64,000 nt of DNA from Lutibacter sp. B1 (GTDB lineage Bacteria; Bacteroidota; Bacteroidia; Flavobacteriales; Flavobacteriaceae): the NCBI RefSeq assembly GCF_012524075.1, contig NZ_JAAZUI010000014.1, positions 26,231 to 90,230 of the forward strand, written 5' to 3'. The position numbers and the translations under genes were made by a program. Under the pieces are notes generated by a model. The model was not told the origin of the DNA. It saw nothing but the letters and a program-made list of their open reading frames with translations, and did no database searches. Positions 18,032 through 26,399 of the stretch are shown piece by piece (positions within the stretch are counted from its first letter, which is position 1; each line of letters begins with the position of its first letter).

Positions 18032-18985
18032 CTATTTTAATGGTCTCTTTTTTATAACTCCTCCTTTAACGTCTTTAACATTTTCCATAACAATAAACGC
18101 ATTTCTGTCAATTTTATCTATTTCTGTATGAAGTTTAGCTAACTCTAACCTTGTTAAAACAGTATACACAATATCAACATTATTTAAAGTTTTTCCTCTT
18201 TTTCCAGTATAAACTGTACAACCTCTTTTTACATTATTAATAATTGAATTTCTTATTTCCTCGTTTTTATCAGAAATAATAGTAACACCAACATATTCTT
18301 CAATACCTGAAACCACAAAATCTACAGTTTTAGATGCTGCCAAATAAGTAAGCATTGCATATAATGAAATTTCTATTGTAAAAGTATAAACTGCTACTCC
18401 AAAAATGAGAATATTGAAGATTAAAATTACATCTCCTATGGTTACCGAAGTTTTTTTGCTAACAAAAACTGCTAAAACCTCAGTGCCATCAATTACAGAA
18501 CCTCCTCTAATTGCCAATCCTATTCCCAAACCTAAAAAGAAACCTCCAAATACTGCTATTAATAATTTATCGTGTGTAATTGCAGGAAATGGTATAAAAT
18601 GAACAAATAGCGCCAATAATAGTATTGCGATTATACTTTTAGCTGCAAATCTTCTCCCTATAGTATAAAAGGCTAAAATCATAAAAGGAATATTTACGGC
18701 AATTAATAAGAGGGATAATGAAACTCCTGTTATCTCAGCAATAATTAAAGAAATACCTGTTACACCTCCATCAATAAAAGAATTGGGAATTAAAAAACCT
18801 CTTAGTCCAAGAGTTGCCGATAGTACACCTAATAAAATTAAAAAACTATCATGTACCAAATGATTGAGTTCAACTCTTACATTTTTTACTTCCTTCTTAA
18901 ATTTACTGGGAGTAATTTTATAATCCTCATTTTTACTTTTACGCTTTAAGGCTTGAACTATGATGTAATGAAAAATCGGATTCAT
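18032..18985 (-). CDS. YitT family membrane protein
   Basis: A 317-residue protein of the YitT family (DUF161 membrane part plus C-terminal DUF2179). About five to six membrane segments run from residue 45 to 220, including LRGFLIPNSFIDGGVTGISL and GLAIRGGSVIDGTEVLAVF. The soluble tail has the DUF2179 pattern NNVKRGCTVYTGKRGKT and VYTVLTRLELAKL. The transported substrate, if any, is unknown. It stands alone on the minus strand. Confidence 0.9.
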   Translation of the reverse strand: MNPIFHYIIVQALKRKSKNEDYKITPSKFKKEVKNVRVELNHLVHDSFLILLGVLSATLGLRGFLIPNSFIDGGVTGISLIIAEITGVSLSLLLIAVNIPFMILAFYTIGRRFAAKSIIAILLLALFVHFIPFPAITHDKLLIAVFGGFFLGLGIGLAIRGGSVIDGTEVLAVFVSKKTSVTIGDVILIFNILIFGVAVYTFTIEISLYAMLTYLAASKTVDFVVSGIEEYVGVTIISDKNEEIRNSIINNVKRGCTVYTGKRGKTLNNVDIVYTVLTRLELAKLHTEIDKIDRNAFIVMENVKDVKGGVIKKRPLK

Positions 18986-19084
18986 ACTTTACTGTTGTTT
19001 TTTATATTAAAATATTCCTGCTGAAAGTACAAAAAAAGAATATACAATTTAATAAGTAACCTTAAAATTCAATAAAAAATGAGC

Positions 19085-19115
19085 ATAAAAAAAGCCTATC
19101 TTAAAAGATAGGCTT
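19085..19115 (-). terminator. Rho-independent terminator of the cold shock gene
   Basis: A 10-bp stem (AAGCCTATCT at 19092-19101 and AGATAGGCTT at 19106-19115) with a 4-nt loop. On the minus strand it is followed by a run of T (19091 downward), so it ends transcription of the cold shock gene. Confidence 0.85.
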
Positions 19116-19141
19116 ACATTTAAAAAGGTAATAAGTATATA

Positions 19142-19333
19142 TTAAATTACTTTGACATTTACTGCGTTTAATCCTTTTTTGCCTTCCTGTAAATCGAATT
19201 CTACCTCATCACCTTCACGAATTTCGTCGATCAATCCAGAAATGTGTACAAAATGTTCTTTGTTTGAACCATCTTCTTTTATGAAACCAAATCCTTTAGT
19301 TTCATTGAAGAACTTTACTGTTCCTTTACTCAT
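19142..19333 (-). CDS. Cold shock protein, CspA family
   Basis: A 63-residue single CSD domain. Both nucleic-acid-binding motifs are present: RNP1 as KGFGFI (residues 13-18) and RNP2 as HFVHIS. It binds single-stranded RNA or DNA and acts as an RNA chaperone. A perfect -7 box (19364-19371), a 5' leader of about 25-30 nt and a strong terminator show a short single-gene transcript. The leader is shorter than those of cold-regulated E. coli cspA. Confidence 0.95.
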   Translation of the reverse strand: MSKGTVKFFNETKGFGFIKEDGSNKEHFVHISGLIDEIREGDEVEFDLQEGKKGLNAVNVKVI

Positions 19334-19363
19334 TATTTTATTATTAAAAATTTATATTAGGGT

Positions 19364-19371
19364 CAAAGGTA
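19364..19371 (-). promoter_or_regulatory. -7 promoter box for the cold shock gene
   Basis: Minus strand TACCTTTG, an exact TAnnTTTG match, 30 nt before the ATG at 19333. Confidence 0.65.
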
Positions 19372-19505
19372 CTATTTTATATTTATAATGAGCTTTTTTT
19401 TTAAAATTTATTTTTTTTATAAATATTTTATTTACAATAAGTTATTAAATTTTCGTCCCAAATTGGTTAATTAATCATTTTAGTTTAAAATTTAATTTGA
19501 TATAC

Positions 19506-20159
19506 TTATTCTTCATTATTAAAATATTCCCACTTACCTACTTTTTCATCATTTTCATAATTTCCTGAATAAATAAGTTTTCCTTCAACATTAAAATATT
19601 TTGCGGGCCCATGAAGTTTATCATCTTTGTAAATAACATCATCTAATAAAACTCCTTCTGATGAATATCTTTTTAAACTTCCATTCAATTTTCCATTTTT
19701 ATAATGTAATTCTTCTGTTAATTTCCCCGATTTGTAATATGTTTTAACTTCTCCATTTAACAAACCATTCTCATAATTTTCTTCAGACATCATTGTTTTT
19801 CCGTCTTCATGGTAATAAATCCACTTTCCAATTCTGTCTTTTCTTTTCATTTTCCCTTCACTAAGTAGAACTCCTTTTACAGTATAAAATTTAACTTCAG
19901 AAACCTCGCTGTTATTCTTATAGTTTTTAATTATAATAGGATGTTCAGAGCTTGTTTCACTGTAAAATTTGAATATTCCAACTTCTTTACCGGCTTTAAA
20001 AGTTCCTTCGTATCGGATTCGTTTATTGTGATAGTATTTTTTCCAAACTCCGGTTCTTTTACCTGCTAAATCAAACTGATTAATGGTTTCTTGTGAAAAA
20101 ACGTTAAATGTAATTCCAAAAAAAAGAAGCAAAAGGAAGTTTGAAAATAACTTATTCAT
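19506..20159 (-). CDS. Exported MORN-like repeat protein (YwqK-type)
   Basis: A 217-residue protein with a signal peptide ending VFSQ (about residue 22) followed by repeated units of about 22 residues such as GKRTGVWKKYYHNKRIRYEG, NGLLNGEVKTYYKSG and KDDKLHGPAKYFNVEG. These are MORN_2/YwqK-like repeats. Family members are called antitoxins by name only; here the export signal makes a toxin-neutralising role unlikely, and an envelope role is more plausible. Its ATG overlaps the stop of the haem-binding gene (position 20159), so the two are translationally coupled. Confidence 0.82.
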   Translation of the reverse strand: MNKLFSNFLLLLFFGITFNVFSQETINQFDLAGKRTGVWKKYYHNKRIRYEGTFKAGKEVGIFKFYSETSSEHPIIIKNYKNNSEVSEVKFYTVKGVLLSEGKMKRKDRIGKWIYYHEDGKTMMSEENYENGLLNGEVKTYYKSGKLTEELHYKNGKLNGSLKRYSSEGVLLDDVIYKDDKLHGPAKYFNVEGKLIYSGNYENDEKVGKWEYFNNEE

Positions 20160-20590
20160 TATTTTAATGTTTTAGCCCAGTCTAATAAAGTTTGAAACTG
20201 CTCGTTTGTTAAATCGGCCTCTTTATGCATAATAATATAACTTTTCAAAGGCATTTCATGGCTTTCTAAAACTTCTTCAATATCATGTATAATATGATCT
20301 TTTTGATTTTCATTGTAGGCGGTCCACTCTGAAAAATTCAAATGTTCTTTACCTTCATTAACATGATGTGCCAAAAACCAAGAAACCGGTGCAATTTCAC
20401 TATACCAAGGATATTTTGTGTAATTTGAATGGCAATCGTTACAAGCATTTTGCAATATAACATTAACATTTTCAGGGATTTGAACTACTGTTGAAATATC
20501 ATTTTCACTAACTTTTGAAACATTTTTTTCGGGTCTTATAAATTGTATTATAACAATAACAACTAAAATGCCTAATAGTACTTTTTTCAT
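20159..20590 (-). CDS. Membrane-anchored haem-binding domain protein
   Basis: A 143-residue protein with an N-terminal membrane segment (residues 3-18) and a periplasmic domain carrying one c-type haem motif, C50-N-D-C53-H54, followed by NYTKYPWYSEIAPVSWFLAHHV. This matches the Haem_bd family (PF14376) common in Bacteroidetes. It probably passes electrons or senses redox state in the periplasm. It sits between the DUF1028 gene (3-nt gap) and the MORN-like gene (overlap) in one operon. Confidence 0.85.
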   Translation of the reverse strand: MKKVLLGILVVIVIIQFIRPEKNVSKVSENDISTVVQIPENVNVILQNACNDCHSNYTKYPWYSEIAPVSWFLAHHVNEGKEHLNFSEWTAYNENQKDHIIHDIEEVLESHEMPLKSYIIMHKEADLTNEQFQTLLDWAKTLK

Positions 20591-20593
20591 TTC

Positions 20594-21580
20594 TTATAAT
20601 TTTAAAATTTCTTGTAATTGTTTATCTGAGATTATTAATAATTGTGGAGCTATCAACCTTGGTGTTAGTTCTTTCCAGTTGCTGTTTTTTTCAAAAATTT
20701 CTTTAAATATAGGTTTTGCTTCATCTAATTCACCACTATTAGCTAAAGTTACTGCATACCAAAATTTCATTTCTAAATTCTCCGGATTTAATTTTTGCGC
20801 ATTTTTATAATGTTCTTTTGCTAACTCAAAATCTCCTTTTTCTACAGCTAAATCTCCTTTATTCATGGATTCATATGCTGTGTGAATTGTTAGCAATCTA
20901 CGCATTTCTTTTAAAGGGTTTTCATTGTCCTCAACTCTTAAATCAACCACTTTATCTTCCCAACTATTTCCTGTACCTTTTGCTTTAACAACTAAAATTG
21001 CTACAGATTGTTTTCCTCTAATATCACCTCCTTCATTTTGAGCCGCCTCCATAGCAATTAACATACGCTCGGCTAGACTTCCTTTAGAGCTTTGAAAAGC
21101 CTTTGCCATTGCTGGCCAAACCGTATTTTTATCCATCAAATTTGCTTGAACTGAAAAATTATTACCCACAAAATGTCCGGCTTCCTTAATACATTTTTTA
21201 CCTGTGTAAGCTTCAACATTTCCTTTTGAATCTAAAATTGCAAGCTGACGAACATCTCTGCCTTCATCCAATTTCAATAATGCTTCAACTGCCATTTTTG
21301 GTGTAAGTCCATTTTCTAATAAACTCAATCCTTTTAGTCCAAATGAAGGATTTACAAAAGATTGTGTTGCTACTACTCCAACTCCGGCTTTTCCCCAAGC
21401 AACCAAACTACCTACTGAAAACCAGTGAGATTGTACTGCAACACCCATTTCACCATTTACAGTATCTCTCGCAACAATTGAATATGTATGTGAAAAAGGT
21501 TCCTTTTTAGAATATACTTGTTGAGAATTCATTTGACTACTAAAAATAAATGTAAATATTATTACAAATTTTAACTTCAT
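20594..21580 (-). CDS. Exported DUF1028 protein with C-terminal TPR-like region
   Basis: A 328-residue protein. An N-terminal signal (about residues 1-19) is followed by a DUF1028 domain, recognised by FSHTYSIVARDTVNGEMGVAV, GVGVVATQSFVNPSFG and NEGGDIRGKQSVAILVV. DUF1028 proteins have an Ntn-hydrolase-like fold without a settled activity. From about residue 230 two TPR-like helix pairs follow (YESMNKGDLAVEKGDFELAKEH and a second). First gene of the three-gene minus-strand operon. Confidence 0.85.
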   Translation of the reverse strand: MKLKFVIIFTFIFSSQMNSQQVYSKKEPFSHTYSIVARDTVNGEMGVAVQSHWFSVGSLVAWGKAGVGVVATQSFVNPSFGLKGLSLLENGLTPKMAVEALLKLDEGRDVRQLAILDSKGNVEAYTGKKCIKEAGHFVGNNFSVQANLMDKNTVWPAMAKAFQSSKGSLAERMLIAMEAAQNEGGDIRGKQSVAILVVKAKGTGNSWEDKVVDLRVEDNENPLKEMRRLLTIHTAYESMNKGDLAVEKGDFELAKEHYKNAQKLNPENLEMKFWYAVTLANSGELDEAKPIFKEIFEKNSNWKELTPRLIAPQLLIISDKQLQEILKL

Positions 21581-21898
21581 AAGTTACTAATTTTAAAAAT
21601 TAAAGATATAATATTCTTTTAATACATTTATACAAATTTTTAGATTATGGGAATTTCAAATTTTTGGTTTTACACAATTATGATTGTAGTTATACTGCAT
21701 GTAATTGTTGGGTTTGGTTTTTTACTTTATAAATTATCTCCAAAGAAAAAAGATAAAGAAAAAAATGAATGAATTATTCTCTCTTTAAAATCAATTATTT
21801 AACTAATGTATAAATTATTGCTATTTTTATTATTACCCATAAACTATTAATTTTACTGGCTTATTTGTAATTTAGCCTAAACTTTTTAAACTAAAAAT
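21581..21898. other. 318-nt intergenic stretch between divergent genes
   Basis: Between the minus-strand DUF1028 gene and the plus-strand Rrf2 gene. It holds one short plus-strand reading frame (21647-21772, described separately). No exact TAnnTTTG box, hairpin or RNA gene was found in the remainder. Confidence 0.6.
21647..21772 (+). CDS. Small single-span membrane protein, 41 residues
   Basis: ATG at 21647 opens a 41-codon frame: MGISNFWFYTIMIVVILHV begins a hydrophobic helix (about residues 6-28) followed by YKLSPKKKDKEKNE, a strongly basic and charged tail that would sit in the cytoplasm. The hydrophobic core followed by a positive tail is unlikely in random AT-rich DNA. Similar tiny membrane proteins are frequent in Flavobacteriaceae. 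It lies upstream of the Rrf2 gene on the same strand but 126 nt away. Function unknown. Confidence 0.6.
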   Translation: MGISNFWFYTIMIVVILHVIVGFGFLLYKLSPKKKDKEKNE

Positions 21899-22309
21899 AT
21901 GCTTTCAAAAAGAGCTAAATACGCTATTAAAACACTTATTTTCTTATATGAAAATGAGGATAAAACTCCTATTTCTGCAAAAGTTATTTCTGAAAATGAA
22001 AAAATACCTTATAAATTTCTTGAAAATATTTTACGAGAATTAAGACAGAATAAAATTTTAAGAAGTGCCAGAGGTGCTGATGGTGGTTATCATTTTTTAA
22101 AAAACCCAAATGATATAACTGTAACGGATATTATAAGGATTGTTGACGGCCCTATAGCGCTAATTCCTTGTGTTTCAGAAAATTTTTACGAAAAATGTCC
22201 TGAATGTGTTGATGAAAATACCTGTAAAATAAGAAAACTTTTTGTTAACCTTCGTGTTAAAATGCTACCTGTTTTAAATAAATCTATTGCCGAATTAAGT
22301 AAATTATAA
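21899..22309 (+). CDS. Rrf2 family transcriptional regulator with cysteine cluster
   Basis: A 136-residue winged-helix regulator. The DNA-binding part includes SKRAKYAIKTLIFLYE, ISENEKIPYKFLENILRELR and ARGADGGYHF. Cysteines C91, C100, C103 and C109 lie in the loop where IscR, NsrR and RsrR hold their Fe-S clusters, so a cluster-based redox, NO or iron-sulfur sensor is possible; the CymR type lacks these cysteines. A 13-bp perfect inverted repeat that overlaps the downstream promoter (22321-22358) is the likely operator. The genes downstream (DUF2490, TauE/SafE permease) are its probable targets, which suggests a link to sulfur compounds. Confidence 0.9.
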   Translation: MLSKRAKYAIKTLIFLYENEDKTPISAKVISENEKIPYKFLENILRELRQNKILRSARGADGGYHFLKNPNDITVTDIIRIVDGPIALIPCVSENFYEKCPECVDENTCKIRKLFVNLRVKMLPVLNKSIAELSKL

Positions 22310-22320
22310 TTTTTTTATTT

Positions 22321-22358
22321 TTAATTCATATTAATTTGGTATGAATAATATGAATTAA
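22321..22358 (+). promoter_or_regulatory. 13-bp perfect inverted repeat, likely Rrf2 operator
   Basis: TTAATTCATATTA (22321-22333) and TAATATGAATTAA (22346-22358) are perfect inverted copies with a 12-nt spacer. The TTG element of the promoter lies in the spacer and the right arm runs up to the -7 box, so a bound dimer would block RNA polymerase. Confidence 0.75.
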
Positions 22359-22366
22359 TATATTTG
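22336..22366 (+). promoter_or_regulatory. Promoter TTG-N20-TATATTTG for DUF2490 and TauE/SafE genes
   Basis: TTG at 22336-22338 and an exact TAnnTTTG box at 22359-22366, spaced by 20 nt as in Bacteroidetes promoters. The GTG start of the next gene is 22 nt after the box. Confidence 0.75.
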
Positions 22367-22388
22367 TATGAAAATATACTAACCAATT

Positions 22389-23108
22389 GTGAAAAATGTT
22401 ATAAAACTTATCTTCTTACTTTTAATTGGCAACACTCTGGTTGCTTATGGCCAAAAGAAAATTACTACTCAAAGTTTATTTTGGAATCGTTATTATTTAA
22501 AACTAACTATAAGTGAACAATGGGCAATACGACAGGAAATAGAAGAAAGAGCTTATTGGTTTCCTTGGCGCCAACATCAATTTTTATTGCGTACGCATTT
22601 AGAAAAAAAATTAGGTAAAGATTGGAATACAGCTTTAGGTTTCACGTATTTTATTCAAACACTTCCACACAATCCCAACATAAAAAACACCGAAAATAAT
22701 ACAGAACTGCGTCCGCAAATAGAGTTTGCTTACAAACAAAATATTTCAAATAAAATAAGTCTTCATCACAGATATTGGTCTGAGTACAGATTTATGGAGC
22801 AATCAAATCATCAAATTGAATATAAAAACAACCGTTCACGTTATAAAATTGAATTAAGATATAAGCCTACCAACAAATTGACTTTAAAGGCTTTTGATGA
22901 GATTTTTCTGAATTTCGGTCACAACATAGTTAATAATACCTTTGATCAAAACAGATACGGTTTAAGTTTTCAATACATGCCTTATAAAAATTTCGGATTC
23001 GAAATAGGATATTTAAACTGGTTTCAAGAGCGCTCTTCTGGTATTGATTATTACAACCGACATATTATTCGATGTACAATTCATCATAGTATCAATCTAA
23101 AAAAATAA
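22389..23108 (+). CDS. DUF2490 family outer-membrane beta-barrel-like protein
   Basis: A 239-residue exported protein with a signal peptide ending AYGQ (about residue 21). The rest is rich in alternating aromatic strands (WNRYYLKLTISEQWAIRQ, HQFLLRTHLEKK, HHRYWSEYRFMEQ) typical of DUF2490, which models as a small outer-membrane barrel. The start is GTG; the only nearby ATG is out of frame. The promoter and operator lie just upstream, and the permease gene follows after 4 nt, so both should be under Rrf2 control. Confidence 0.85.
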   Translation: MKNVIKLIFLLLIGNTLVAYGQKKITTQSLFWNRYYLKLTISEQWAIRQEIEERAYWFPWRQHQFLLRTHLEKKLGKDWNTALGFTYFIQTLPHNPNIKNTENNTELRPQIEFAYKQNISNKISLHHRYWSEYRFMEQSNHQIEYKNNRSRYKIELRYKPTNKLTLKAFDEIFLNFGHNIVNNTFDQNRYGLSFQYMPYKNFGFEIGYLNWFQERSSGIDYYNRHIIRCTIHHSINLKK

Positions 23109-23112
23109 AAAA

Positions 23113-24006
23113 ATGGAAGCATTAGTTATTAAAATTGAAGAATTCATTAATAAAATTACGTTCAAGCAAATTAGTATCGCCATCTTATTTTTAAAAGCTA
23201 TAATAATTTGCTATTTTGTGTACTTGTTAATTCTGGAATTCCAAATGGATAATCTGCATTTTAACAGCACCTTCATTATTTTTATTTTTGTTGGTTTTGT
23301 TGCCCAAATTATTGACGGAGCTTTGGGTATGGCTTACGGTGTTAGTTGCACAACTTTACTGCTTAATTTTGGAATTCCGGCAAAATTAGCATCTGCAAGT
23401 GTTCATACTTCAGAAATTTTTACAACAGGAGTTTCGGGTTTATCTCACATAAAGTTCAAAAATATTGATAAAAAATTGTTCTTCAAGCTTGTTGTAACCG
23501 GAACCCTTGGCGCTGTATTAGGAGCATACCTTTTAGCAGATTTTTTTGAAGGAAAAATTGTAAAACCTTTTGTATCTATTTATTTATTAATTATAGGTTT
23601 TTACATACTATATAAAGGAGTAAAAAATATAAAACAAAACGACCACATAAAACAAGCGCCTCTTTTAGCTTTAATTGGTGGTTTTTTAGATGCTATTGGA
23701 GGTGGTGGTTGGGGACCAATTGTTACTTCAAGCCTTTTAAGCCAAGGCAAAAATCCAAGAGAAGCAATAGGAACCGTTAATACCGCCGAATTTTTTGTTA
23801 CTTACTTTGCAACCATTGTTTTTATTATAATTTTAGGCGTAAAACATTGGCAAATTATTTTAGGGCTTATTTTGGGAGGTGTTTTAGCGGCTCCGCTTGG
23901 TGCATATATTGCCTCAAAAATCAATAAAAGAATACTAATGCTGTTGGTTGGTTTGTTAATTATAATTACATCATCCTATACTTTGTATAAAACCTATTTT
24001 TTATAG
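23113..24006 (+). CDS. TauE/SafE (TSUP) family permease, full length
   Basis: A 297-residue inner-membrane protein with eight or so membrane segments and two TSUP half-domains: FVAQIIDGALGMAYGVSCTT in the first and GGFLDAIGGGGWGPIVTS in the second. TSUP proteins move sulfite, sulfate, thiosulfate or organosulfonates. Position behind a cysteine-rich Rrf2 regulator is in keeping with sulfur assimilation or sulfite handling, but this is inference from context. Cotranscribed with the DUF2490 gene. Confidence 0.88.
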   Translation: MEALVIKIEEFINKITFKQISIAILFLKAIIICYFVYLLILEFQMDNLHFNSTFIIFIFVGFVAQIIDGALGMAYGVSCTTLLLNFGIPAKLASASVHTSEIFTTGVSGLSHIKFKNIDKKLFFKLVVTGTLGAVLGAYLLADFFEGKIVKPFVSIYLLIIGFYILYKGVKNIKQNDHIKQAPLLALIGGFLDAIGGGGWGPIVTSSLLSQGKNPREAIGTVNTAEFFVTYFATIVFIIILGVKHWQIILGLILGGVLAAPLGAYIASKINKRILMLLVGLLIIITSSYTLYKTYFL

Positions 24007-24054
24007 TTTTTTCTATAAAATTGTGTATTTTTAAAGGAAAAGAATACCACATAC

Positions 24055-24624
24055 ATGAATGGTGCTTATTTAATTCAGGAATTAAATTCTATTGAAAATG
24101 CCAAACGAGTAAACAGATTAAGAGTGGCTAATTTGATTTTAGCTAAACCTGAACTTTTTAAATATTTGCTTGAAATTACATTTGATGTTAACAATAAAAC
24201 TTCAATAAAAGCTGCGTGGGTTTTAGAATTTGTTTGTGATGAAAAGTTAGATTGGTTAGCTCCTTACCTTGATTATTTTACTGAAAATATAGCTAACGTA
24301 AAGTTTGATAGTGCTGTACGTCCTATTACAAAAATTTGTCAATTTATTGCCAAAGCATATACTTCAAAAAAAGAAAGTGCTATAAAACAACATCTTACAA
24401 AAAAACATATTGATATAATTATTGAAAACGGCTTTGATTGGTTAATTGGCAATCAAAAAGTTGCAGTTAAAGCCTACACTATGGAAATGCTGTATTTATT
24501 TGGAAAAAATTATAAGTGGGTTCACAAAGAGTTGCAATTGGTTATTCAACAAAGTATAATTAACGAAAGTTGTGGCTATCAAGCCAGAGGCAAAAAAATT
24601 CTAAGTTGGATTAACCAAAAATAA
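24055..24624 (+). CDS. Conserved alpha-helical protein upstream of purB
   Basis: A 189-residue soluble protein predicted to be all helical, with repeats reminiscent of HEAT units (RVANLILAKPELFKYLLEI, TSIKAAWVLEFVCDEKLDWL, AVKAYTMEMLYLFGK). It has no lyase motif. The gene regularly precedes purB in Flavobacteriaceae as far as I recall, and is sometimes mislabelled as adenylosuccinate lyase for that reason. Function unknown; perhaps protein-protein binding. Confidence 0.75.
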   Translation: MNGAYLIQELNSIENAKRVNRLRVANLILAKPELFKYLLEITFDVNNKTSIKAAWVLEFVCDEKLDWLAPYLDYFTENIANVKFDSAVRPITKICQFIAKAYTSKKESAIKQHLTKKHIDIIIENGFDWLIGNQKVAVKAYTMEMLYLFGKNYKWVHKELQLVIQQSIINESCGYQARGKKILSWINQK

Positions 24625-24681
24625 TCCTGCTCTTTTTAGTTAATTTCATTAATTTTACATCTTTCAACACAAACTAAAAGA

Positions 24682-26025
24682 ATGACCTTAACAAGTTTAA
24701 ACGCAATATCTCCAATTGATGGCAGGTATAGAAGTAAAGTAGAAAGTTTAGCTCCTTTTTTTTCTGAAGAAGCCCTAATTAAATACCGAGTAAAAGTTGA
24801 AGTTGAGTATTTTATCGCTTTATGCGAAATTCCGCTTCCTCAATTAGCAGATTTTAATGCTTCTATTTACAATGAATTACGAAAAATTTATTCTGAATTT
24901 ACTTCTGAAGATGCTCAAAAAATAAAAGATATTGAAAAAGTTACCAACCACGATGTTAAAGCGGTTGAGTATTTCATCAAAGAAAAATTCGATAACTTAC
25001 AATTACAAAAATATAAAGAGTTTATTCACTTCGGATTAACTTCGCAAGACATAAATAACACTTCAATTCCTTTATCTATAAATGATGCTTTTGATACTGT
25101 TTATTACCCGGAGTTAGCTTCACTTCTAGAAAAATTAAGAGTTTTATCTGCCGAATGGGCTGAAATACCAATGTTAGCTCGCACACACGGGCAACCTGCC
25201 TCACCAACCAGATTAGGTAAAGAAATTTATGTTTTTATTGAACGTATTGAACAACAAGTGAAACAACTTCAAAATATACCTTATGCTGCAAAATTTGGCG
25301 GAGCAACAGGCAATTACAATGCGCATAAAGTTGCTTACCCAACTATCGACTGGAAAGCTTTTGGAACCAATTTTGTAGAAAAAGTATTGGGTTTATACCA
25401 CTCTTTTCCAACTACACAAATTGAACATTACGATCATTTAGCAGGAATTTTTGATGCCTTAAAACGTATAAATACCATTTTAATTGATTTTGACAGAGAT
25501 ATTTGGACCTATGTTTCGATGGATTATTTCAAACAAAAAATTAAAGCGGGTGAAGTTGGCTCTTCGGCTATGCCGCATAAAGTAAATCCTATTGATTTTG
25601 AAAATTCCGAAGGAAATTTAGGTATTGCCAATGCTTTGTTTGAACATCTTTCAGCAAAACTTCCTATATCTCGTTTGCAAAGAGATTTAACCGATTCAAC
25701 TGTATTAAGAAATGTTGGAGTACCTTATGCACACACAATTATTGCCTTTAGTTCTACGTTAAAAGGTTTAAACAAATTATTAATTAACAAAGATAAATTT
25801 GCTGAAGATTTAGAAAATAATTGGGCTGTGGTTGCCGAAGCAATTCAAACTATTTTAAGAAGAGAAGCTTATCCAAATCCGTATGAAGCTTTAAAAGGTT
25901 TAACCAGAACCAATGAAAAAATAACTGAAAAATCTATTGTAAATTTTATTGATAGTTTAGAAATTAGCAATACGCTAAAAAATGAGTTAAAATCTATAAC
26001 ACCACGTAATTATACCGGAATATAA
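24682..26025 (+). CDS. purB: Adenylosuccinate lyase PurB
   Basis: A 447-residue enzyme of purine biosynthesis that removes fumarate from SAICAR and from adenylosuccinate. It begins LNAISPIDGRY, carries the TSQDINNTS and RTHGQPASPT blocks, and has the superfamily signature SSAMPHKVNPIDFEN near residue 292, whose serine is the catalytic base loop. Length and order match the E. coli-type PurB. The next gene starts on the last base of its stop codon (TAATG). Confidence 0.96.
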   Translation: MTLTSLNAISPIDGRYRSKVESLAPFFSEEALIKYRVKVEVEYFIALCEIPLPQLADFNASIYNELRKIYSEFTSEDAQKIKDIEKVTNHDVKAVEYFIKEKFDNLQLQKYKEFIHFGLTSQDINNTSIPLSINDAFDTVYYPELASLLEKLRVLSAEWAEIPMLARTHGQPASPTRLGKEIYVFIERIEQQVKQLQNIPYAAKFGGATGNYNAHKVAYPTIDWKAFGTNFVEKVLGLYHSFPTTQIEHYDHLAGIFDALKRINTILIDFDRDIWTYVSMDYFKQKIKAGEVGSSAMPHKVNPIDFENSEGNLGIANALFEHLSAKLPISRLQRDLTDSTVLRNVGVPYAHTIIAFSSTLKGLNKLLINKDKFAEDLENNWAVVAEAIQTILRREAYPNPYEALKGLTRTNEKITEKSIVNFIDSLEISNTLKNELKSITPRNYTGI

Positions 26026-26396
26026 TGAAAAAACATATCCTAACGCTTGTACTGTTTGCACTTATAATTTCTTGTAAGAGTGACGAATTGAATCCTGACA
26101 GATTTAAAACCGGAACATTTGAAATTCCTGAAGGTAAAGGATATGAAAAAACAATAATTATTCGACAAGATTCTATTCAAATTGAAAAATATGTTGATAG
26201 AATTGACACACTATCAATTAGTTGGGAAAACAATTTTAATTATACCCTTAAAATGATCAATCCAAAAACAGCTATTGATGAAGATCCTATTCATGTGAAA
26301 ATTACAAATCTTAAAAAAGATTCGTACGATTTTGAAGCTGTTATTGGGCATTCTAATTTTGTGCAAAAAGGAACAATTATAAAAAAATCTAAATAA
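26025..26396 (+). CDS. Small lipoprotein of unknown function
   Basis: A 123-residue protein with a lipoprotein signal (LFALIISC, cysteine at about residue 17) followed by KSDELN. The mature part is a short beta-rich domain: FKTGTFEIPEGKGYEKTIIIRQDSI, then RIDTLSISWENNFNYTLK. Its start overlaps purB by one base and it is followed after 3 nt by terC, so all three may be cotranscribed. Conserved in Flavobacteriaceae as far as I recall, without known role. Confidence 0.8.
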   Translation: MKKHILTLVLFALIISCKSDELNPDRFKTGTFEIPEGKGYEKTIIIRQDSIQIEKYVDRIDTLSISWENNFNYTLKMINPKTAIDEDPIHVKITNLKKDSYDFEAVIGHSNFVQKGTIIKKSK

Positions 26397-26399
26397 CCT

